From Coemansia sp. RSA 922 (Eukaryota > Kickxellomycota > Kickxellomycetes > Kickxellales > Kickxellaceae), in contig JANBQS010000290.1 of assembly GCA_027577415.1 (NCBI GenBank), positions 1-22,526 on the forward strand: 22,526 bases of DNA, in the 5' to 3' direction. Position 1 is the first letter of the stretch. Each line of letters starts with the position of its first letter. Under the pieces are notes generated by a model. That model made no database searches. It was not told where the DNA came from and saw only the letters and a program-made list of their open reading frames with translations. Below are positions 16,539-22,526 of the stretch, in pieces. The translations under genes and the position numbers were made by a program.

Positions 16539-18528
16539 ACGCGTAGCGGGCTATGCTTCATTCTTTTCCAGTTAGTTGTACTTTATCTGTATTTATTACA
16601 TGTCTCACACGCCATGCCACTTATTGACGATGTTTATGGTTTTAGCCCTTTTCTGGATATCCAATGCCAATGGCGGCAGCACCTACGATCTGACGAGCAA
16701 TCTCTGTGGCATCAAGCTGCCTTGATTCCACACAACTGGCTGTGGGAATTTGATTAACGGAGCGGAATTTGACGGTCCCGCTGGATAAATGAGCTGGTTG
16801 AAGTGACACCGATATTGACTAAGAGATCACTGGCACTCGCTTTGGCTCAAGACCGTTAGAGCTACAAAGGGGCTTCACACGCTTAGTAGTTACACAAGTG
16901 TTCATTTCTGCGATTAGATCTGCATGGGTCTGCCCCTTGCCTGAACACGCCATCTTTTTAAAAGGAAAGATCGACCGCTTTCATATTCATCGGAGCTGGC
17001 GGCGACCCATTCCAGCCAAAATTATGAGCTGAGCTTTATGCTCAGCAGGCTCCCCAAACCCAAAGCTCAGACCTTGAGCCACAACAACCTCTATTTTGAC
17101 AGGATCACCACCACAACATCACTTGTCCGACGATCTGCGTAAGGGGCATTTGCAAGCCGACAGAATTTCTCTTGAATGTATCCATTTGGCTGTTATCTGC
17201 TTACAGTGAGGCTGTGTCAGTGATCAAATTGGGCCGTTGTTTTTTTTTTCTGGGTTCTACACTGCATGCTCGTGCACTTGCCAGAATTCCTCTCTTCGCG
17301 CAAATAGTGGCGTTTTTACAATCACATTGCATGTGGAGCTGTCACGCTTCGGGCAATTTGAGTAGGACGCAGACTTGGGTAGGTCGTTCTCTGCGGTGGC
17401 TTGCGCATGTTGTCGTCTGCCGGCTTTAGGGTTTAGTAACGCGGCATTGCATGTTTGCCGGAAAAGACGGCTCCATTCTGGCAGTTGCCGCTGTTTTCTG
17501 TCTTTAAAGAATAACGTGCGAACCGGTATTGCTACAAGCTGCATCCCCATCCATGCCAACTACTCTGCAGGCTCAAAATAAACAATTGCACCGAAATAGC
17601 GACGATTTCCAAAGCCCCCCCCCCTTATCGCTTGTCTTTGCCATTTCACCCCAGCACTAAGTGCTCTTGCATGTCAGATCATTTGCCGAGATGTGGTTGT
17701 GACGCAAACGGGAGAAGATCGACCGCTTTTTTGCTGGCGGACCTTCCCCCACACACAGCCGGGCATTGTAAGATGGCCCGACGGACGGTGGCAAAACCAA
17801 CGCCGCAAAAAAAAAAATAGGACAACAAGCAATTGCCCGGCCGCGCGGCGGTAACCCGCCCCCCATTTCCCGCTCCTCACTCACAGTCAGATCCGGGAAA
17901 GAGGGCAGATAAACACTTTATTACCTAAATTGGTTCACTGAGCGCCGCAGCATGAACTGGGCGGCAAATATAAACAAGGGCATGTCTGGCGAGCACACTG
18001 AATATTAACGATTCGAACCCGCTTTCTTCATCCCCCCTCACCCCACACCTTTCCCCTTCATTAAGCTAGGTACGTTGTTTATCTTACAATAGCATGCTGT
18101 CCGACCACTCTCCCTCTGTTTAGGCATTGGCTTGCGAGGGTTCACCCCTTAGTGTGCACTTTGTGTTATTGGTTCATAAAAAGTCACTTGATGCGGAACA
18201 AGCACTCGCCTTTAATCGACACTGTCTGACATACTTTATCTCTCGCTCTTCCTTCGTTGTTACTGTGGTACCTTCGGACAAGCCCAGCCATTGGCCTCCA
18301 CAGCCCTCAAAACATGAGGACAGGTGCTTCTGTCGGCGCACGACGACGACCAAATATATAAATACATTCCCGTCACCGGCCTAGTCGACTGAGTTGCCAC
18401 ACCCTTTCCAATGCCTTCACGCTTGTATATAACTGAATTTTATGTCTTTGCTAACACTCTATCTCTTAAACAACATCCATTCTGCCACTACCCTTAGCCT
18501 TGCTCGCTGATACCGCCGTTCAGATACC
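16539..18528 (+). promoter_or_regulatory. Long intergenic region upstream of the FAD oxidoreductase
   Basis: 1990 bp, four times longer than any other gap here. No ORF resembles a protein, and no tRNA or other RNA was recognised. It holds repeated short motifs: a 15-base direct repeat (16967-16981 and 17715-17729), TTGCATGT three times (17327, 17447, 17667), inverted repeats built on GCTCA/TGAGC (17028-17079), a 13-base palindrome (17653-17665), and C10 (17615-17624) and A-run tracts. Towards the gene are TATA candidates at 17969-17974, 18355-18364 and 18426-18432, CT-rich leader sequence (18018-18060), and a possible 54-nt leader intron 18070-18123 (GTACGT...TTTAG). A 28-codon upstream ORF is at 18411-18497. 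Likely an extended promoter and leader; an unrecognised non-coding RNA is possible. Confidence 0.55.
18426..18432 (+). promoter_or_regulatory. Candidate TATA box of the FAD oxidoreductase gene
   Basis: TATATAA lies 97 bp before the ATG at 18529, a usual fungal spacing for a short leader. Starting here would also exclude the upstream ORF at 18411. Two other TATA-like sites further upstream could serve longer transcripts. Confidence 0.4.
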
Positions 18529-20721
18529 ATGCTATTCTCTCCTTCACAGTCCAACTTGCTTCATCGCCGTCAACAGCATCAGCAGCAACAACACGTTGAC
18601 CACCACTACTCGGTGCATGGTGGTGAACTGGCACAGTCAATGGACCGCAATTACCATGGGACGGGCGTGGCTACTCATCCCAACCGACACATTAGCATTG
18701 CCGAATCGATCCCCGACGTTCATACCATGAACATTGCTCGCACATCAAAGTCGTTTCATGTCGTCATTATCGGCGGTTCATTTGCGGGTATTCGTGCCGC
18801 CCAAGAGCTCGAGCTCCTAATGCCACCTCGGATGGTCACCATCACCGTCATCGACCGGCGCGACCAGTACTTTTACAACTTGGGTGCCCTGCGGGCCCTA
18901 GTAAAGCCCGAACTTATCGATCTGGTGTGGCTGCCATACGATCACATTTTCCGCTACCCGCACAACAAGGTCATCCAAGGCGAGGCCGCCTCGGTATATC
19001 CGAACTCCGTCATTCTCAAAGACGGCCGTAAGCTCGATTTCGACTCGCTGCTAGTTGCCACTGGATCGGTCTACCCGCGGCCGTGCAAGGTCGAGACCAC
19101 GTCGCATGTGAAGGGCAAGGCCGAGCTACGCATGTTTGGCGACATGGTGCGGGTTGCTGACTCGATTCTAATCATCGGCGGCGGACCTACTGGCGTGGGC
19201 TTGGCGGCCGAGATCGCTACCGTCTATCCCAAAAAGATCGTAATGCTAGCCCACGCAGGCGAGCGGCTGATGTCGTCCGAGTACTCGAGCAAGTCCGTGT
19301 CTCGCAAAGCCTACAAAAAGCTAAAGTCCATGGGCGTTAAAGTTATTCTTGGCGAGCGCGTTATTATTCCCGAAGACGAGCCGCTAAAGAACCAGATCGA
19401 CTGCAGATGGCTCAAGACAACCAAGGGCCGCCGATTGTTTTCGAGCGTCCAGTTCCTTTGCAACGGCATTACCTTTGAGACCTCGTTGATGGACACGCTG
19501 GATCCAGTATTCAAGCACAAGATCATCGACCCCGCGACAGGTCAGATCCGTGTGCTTCCGACGATGCAGCTCAACCATCCTGAGCTACCGTGGGTGTTCG
19601 CGGCAGGAGACGTGTGCGACACCGCGGGAGAGAAGCAGGCGTACAGGGCCGACAGTCAAGGAAGCCACGTCGCCAAGTGCATGGCTCGCATGGCGCAAGC
19701 GTGGGCTCAGGGCCACAGCCAGTGGTACGAAGTGCCGCTCAAGCAATGGCATGACCCGGCACAGTTCATGTCTGTGGCAATGGGGCCCTCAGCCGGCGTC
19801 ACCGACACGCCATGGATCGTGCTTGGCGATATGCCCACTCGAATCTTGAAAAGCAGAGAGCTCTTCTTGGCGCGCCGCTATCGCGAGTTTAACCTCGAGT
19901 TCCCTGGCGTGTCCAAGCAGGACGGGCTTGTCCACGACTTGGCCGACACAAAGGCGCCCGATACCTCCTCCCTCCACCATAAGTTCAGCTTCATGTCTCG
20001 CCACAACATCGAGCAGCGCATCAGGGCTCGCGGTGGGGTGGCTACCAATCCTTCAAGTTCGATTTATAGCGCGTCCAATTCTGTCGCCAAGGCAGCCATT
20101 GCGGCGGCAGACCACTTGGACCATCGATATGACATTGACCGTGTGTCTTTGAGCAGGCCGGTTGTGCGTAGGCCAGTGACTCAGGGCGCCATGCTTTCAA
20201 GACCTGACCCCTACATGCGCGAGTACGAGTCTGCGTCGGATTCTGACGACAATTCGTCTAATGATAACGAGGATGGCCGCGGTGCGCACCAAGTCCCCAT
20301 CAACCAGTATGTGTGCACCACTCCACACAACCAGCGGCATGGACACAGCAGCAGCAAGAACCTGAACCACCACGAGAGGTCACGGACAACGAGCATCGAT
20401 GCCACAAGCACTACCACCAGTGAGTCGAGCAGCACACACACTGGCGACTCGTCGTCCTCCAAGGGTACAAGTCACACATCGACATTACACATGGGTCCAG
20501 TGCTCCCGCGGAGCACCAAGGATAAGGTCTCGCCAGTTTGCCGCTCATTCCACAAGTCGCAGGACTTTTTCGACGACGATGTTGTGCACGAGGGCTACCC
20601 ACCAATGCCCCCGCTTCCACACTCCCTAATCTCGCAGATGTCGCAAACCTCCATCTCTCCGCCACTAGTACCTGAGAGAGAAAGCCCCAGCATGGTCGAA
20701 CCAGGCAGGTATTCGATCTAG
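18529..20721 (+). CDS. FAD-dependent NAD(P)H oxidoreductase, AIFM2/FSP1 (AMID)-like, with extended termini
   Basis: 730 residues, intronless. Family members are flavoproteins of the apoptosis-inducing-factor group that pass electrons from NAD(P)H to quinones. The FAD dinucleotide fold is VVIIGGSFAGIRAA (78-91) and the NAD(P) fold ILIIGGGPTGVGLAAE (213-228); the second FAD signature is FAAGDV (357-362). The core ends with PWIVLGDMPTRILKSRELFLARRYREFN (428-455), matching the AIFM2 C-terminus. The first 70 residues are Gln/His-rich and M67 is a credible alternative start. Residues from about 465 to 730 form a Ser/His/Asp/Pro-rich tail with no fold I recognise, so the protein is about twice the family's usual 370-or-so residues. 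No transmembrane segment or N-terminal Gly for myristoylation is seen. It could be an external NADH dehydrogenase relative, but the AMID-type core fits better. Confidence 0.85.
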   Translation: MLFSPSQSNLLHRRQQHQQQQHVDHHYSVHGGELAQSMDRNYHGTGVATHPNRHISIAESIPDVHTMNIARTSKSFHVVIIGGSFAGIRAAQELELLMPPRMVTITVIDRRDQYFYNLGALRALVKPELIDLVWLPYDHIFRYPHNKVIQGEAASVYPNSVILKDGRKLDFDSLLVATGSVYPRPCKVETTSHVKGKAELRMFGDMVRVADSILIIGGGPTGVGLAAEIATVYPKKIVMLAHAGERLMSSEYSSKSVSRKAYKKLKSMGVKVILGERVIIPEDEPLKNQIDCRWLKTTKGRRLFSSVQFLCNGITFETSLMDTLDPVFKHKIIDPATGQIRVLPTMQLNHPELPWVFAAGDVCDTAGEKQAYRADSQGSHVAKCMARMAQAWAQGHSQWYEVPLKQWHDPAQFMSVAMGPSAGVTDTPWIVLGDMPTRILKSRELFLARRYREFNLEFPGVSKQDGLVHDLADTKAPDTSSLHHKFSFMSRHNIEQRIRARGGVATNPSSSIYSASNSVAKAAIAAADHLDHRYDIDRVSLSRPVVRRPVTQGAMLSRPDPYMREYESASDSDDNSSNDNEDGRGAHQVPINQYVCTTPHNQRHGHSSSKNLNHHERSRTTSIDATSTTTSESSSTHTGDSSSSKGTSHTSTLHMGPVLPRSTKDKVSPVCRSFHKSQDFFDDDVVHEGYPPMPPLPHSLISQMSQTSISPPLVPERESPSMVEPGRYSI

Positions 20722-21109
20722 CCTTTTATCATATGCCTCTTCCTTTTTTTTTATACTTATCTCTACAGTTAAATTAACATTATTAAAATATGCAACAGCT
20801 TCTTACAGCCTGTGCTGTGGCGCACACAGTGTGAAACATTTGGCGCTATTTAATCTCACGGCCACATGTGCCGCCACGGGTAGTTGGTGGGGCAACTCAG
20901 GAACCCTGAGTGATCAGCTGGACAGGGCACGAGCGCTTGCAATTTGAACAGAGGAGCAGCCGTGCCAGGGTTTCCTTTTCAATTTCTTTCCTGTTGAGCT
21001 AGACTTTGCATTAACTAACGTGAAGATATTTCAACACCCTTAGCTCTTTATCTATTTGTGTGTGCGGGGAACTCGACAGAGCCACATATTTTTTCATGTC
21101 TTGGAGACC
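20722..21109 (+). other. Intergenic region with three short palindromes
   Basis: 388 bp between two plus-strand genes. After an A/T-rich 3' UTR there are CACAC-A-GTGTG (20823-20833), CACATGTG (20863-20870) and ACTCAGG-AAC-CCTGAGT (20895-20911). They may be factor sites in the promoter of the next gene. No ORF or RNA gene was seen. Confidence 0.45.
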
Positions 21110-22526
21110 ATGCTGCCATTGTTGAATATCGACATCAAAGAGCGCATATGCCAAATAGTGCAGGCGCAAGTCAGCCAGAACAAGACTTTATCCGGACCTC
21201 GATCATGGTCGCGGCAGTTTTCGACGCTCAACCACACCCTAGCTAGCGTCGACAGAGAGTGGCGACGGGTGGCTCAAAAGTATGCCTGGCACACGGTGTA
21301 CATCGACGACGGACCAACTCCAGACACCTTGGCAGAGACTCGAGCTACATATGGTCGGTATACGCGCAAGCTCTGCATCCAGATAAAGTTCAAGGGCATT
21401 GCCTCGCACTACCGCCGCTACTCACAGACGCTTGAAAACACCGACTTTCAGCCGTTCTGCGATCTGTCACTGTGGCCAAGGCTTCGCGAGCTGGAAATCG
21501 TGTATGCACACAAGTGCGCCTTCCCAGGGCTGGCAAAATATCTAGAGCCGCGATTGGGATCCATTTGCGTCCTGACTATCAAGGGCCGCGTGCCTATCGA
21601 CATGCGCCGGAATGCAATGTTTCTCAAGTCGAACAGCCTGCTCGAAGTAAATGTTCGCTCGCTTCCTCGAGCAGACGATTCAATTTCCACTATTTCCTAT
21701 CACAACGACCCCATTCTCACATATCGAGTCGCAGAAAGCATTACTTCGATATCGTTGAGCACGCTAATTGACGTGCGCATTATTCGCTCAGTACTAGCCA
21801 GCACACGACAGCAATTGCATCGACTGGAATTGATAGGCTTGCGCCCATCCCAGTTGGCCGCGGTGGGGCTATCTCGCCTTGACCAAGATATACAACACCC
21901 TGCATTCAGGCGCAACCCATGGACCAACCTCACCTCCCTAAGCATCAAACTGTGTACTCACTTGGAGGACAGTGTAGCGGCACGCATCAACATGGACGCC
22001 GAGGAATTCCCTCTGTTAGAATACTTGGCACTCACCGACTGCTCGCCCTCAATTGCAGCCACGGAACACCCGCTCATATTTTCGTACGAGCAAACGCTTT
22101 CCAAAGAGTGGCCCAACTTGCGCTACTTGCGGGCTCTCACGCTCGGTGACCGAGACGCATGTATGCTCTCACAGTGCGCTCCTCGGCTGTCGATTATTCG
22201 CATACAATCCGTTCGTGTTATTGGCCGACATAGTTTGGCCAGCGCCAGCGGACTATGGCACTTGCTACTTTCGCCTCAGTTGCTTACATCCGTTACTTTC
22301 TCCTGTATTCCCGAGTCAGCTGCAGCTGCACTAGATGGCGAAGACGAAATTAACACAACTTTTGACGTGTCTATAGCGGATTTTGGATGCCTGCGTAAGA
22401 ACCATCCAGTGCAAGTCATATGCGCCCCTCATATAAAACTAACAGATGCCCAAGAATCGACAATCCGCCGAAAGTGCCAGCATCTCTCGCGGCTGACGGT
22501 GAACGGCGATGCAGCATTAACAAATT
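21110..22526 (+). CDS. F-box/LRR-like protein, partial (open at right edge)
   Basis: From the ATG at 21110 the frame is open for 472 codons to the end of the window, with no stop on codon-by-codon reading. The start resembles an F-box-like lead: LPLLNIDIKERICQIV, then TLASVDREWRRVAQKYAWHTVYID (about 42-65). Leu-rich segments follow at intervals (LWPRLRELEIV, LTSLSIKLCTHLED, LEYLALTDCS, LRYLRALTLGD, LSRLTVNGD), suggesting an LRR-like fold. The general layout is like the gene at 9603-11552, but I see no close residue identity between the two. The likely role is substrate recognition in an SCF ubiquitin ligase; the target is unknown. ATG at 21110 is the first in-frame Met after the promoter; the C-terminus is missing. 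Confidence 0.72.
   Translation, partial: MLPLLNIDIKERICQIVQAQVSQNKTLSGPRSWSRQFSTLNHTLASVDREWRRVAQKYAWHTVYIDDGPTPDTLAETRATYGRYTRKLCIQIKFKGIASHYRRYSQTLENTDFQPFCDLSLWPRLRELEIVYAHKCAFPGLAKYLEPRLGSICVLTIKGRVPIDMRRNAMFLKSNSLLEVNVRSLPRADDSISTISYHNDPILTYRVAESITSISLSTLIDVRIIRSVLASTRQQLHRLELIGLRPSQLAAVGLSRLDQDIQHPAFRRNPWTNLTSLSIKLCTHLEDSVAARINMDAEEFPLLEYLALTDCSPSIAATEHPLIFSYEQTLSKEWPNLRYLRALTLGDRDACMLSQCAPRLSIIRIQSVRVIGRHSLASASGLWHLLLSPQLLTSVTFSCIPESAAAALDGEDEINTTFDVSIADFGCLRKNHPVQVICAPHIKLTDAQESTIRRKCQHLSRLTVNGDAALTN

Noticed and set aside
17257..17559. 100-codon minus-strand frame in the long gap
   Set aside because: No domain, unremarkable composition and no splice-linked extension; expected by chance in 2 kb.
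18008..18020. ATTCGAACCC, resembling a tRNA T-loop on the minus strand
   Set aside because: Flanking bases cannot form the 5-bp T-stem and no D-arm, anticodon arm or acceptor stem could be placed.
1..22526. CRISPR array, insertion sequence, prophage or bacterial defence island
   Set aside because: No regularly spaced repeats, no transposase or integrase frame and no terminal repeats were found; the gene content is plainly eukaryotic.

Overview
The window is nuclear DNA from a fungus. The evidence is short spliceosomal introns with GTAAGT-like donors and TAG acceptors (six inferred, all ending TAG), TACTAAT/ACTAAC branch-site candidates, TATA and pyrimidine-rich leaders, and fungal proteins: a BUR1/CDK9 kinase, ETT1, SWC5, an ATG18 PROPPIN, and a prolyl-tRNA synthetase with the N-terminal editing-like domain found in yeasts. 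Compact spacing, few introns and two F-box/LRR-like genes suggest an early-diverging lineage, perhaps Kickxellomycotina. That placement is an inference from gene style, not a search result. No prokaryotic operon, transposon, CRISPR array, tRNA or rRNA was found.

Left part (1-5200): a partial MOCS1 gene (minus) runs off the left edge and begins with a likely mitochondrial presequence. Behind it on the same strand are a two-exon prolyl-tRNA synthetase and a BUR1/CDK9-type kinase. Middle (5200-11560): a HEN1-type small-RNA methyltransferase (plus) diverges from the kinase. An ATG18-like PROPPIN (plus) follows and converges with ETT1 (minus) across only 40 bp. An F-box/LRR-like gene (plus) with an acidic insert comes next. 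Right-middle (11790-16540): three-exon SWC5, alanine aminotransferase, and an unusual DnaJ-type protein, all plus. Right (16540-22526): a 2-kb gap rich in repeated short motifs, an AIFM2/FSP1-like FAD oxidoreductase with long disordered ends, and an F-box/LRR-like gene left open by the right edge.

The genes are mostly unrelated housekeeping functions: cofactor synthesis, translation, transcription elongation, chromatin remodelling, RNA modification, autophagy, amino-acid metabolism and protein folding. The most interesting signal is at the alanine aminotransferase. A short upstream exon (13145-13157) can splice in frame to 13499, skipping an in-frame mitochondrial presequence encoded at 13399-13498. 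The 224 bases before that acceptor contain no AG dinucleotide, and the leader before the presequence ATG contains no other ATG. Together these predict one gene making cytosolic and mitochondrial isoforms, with the presequence coding region lying inside the intron of the other transcript.
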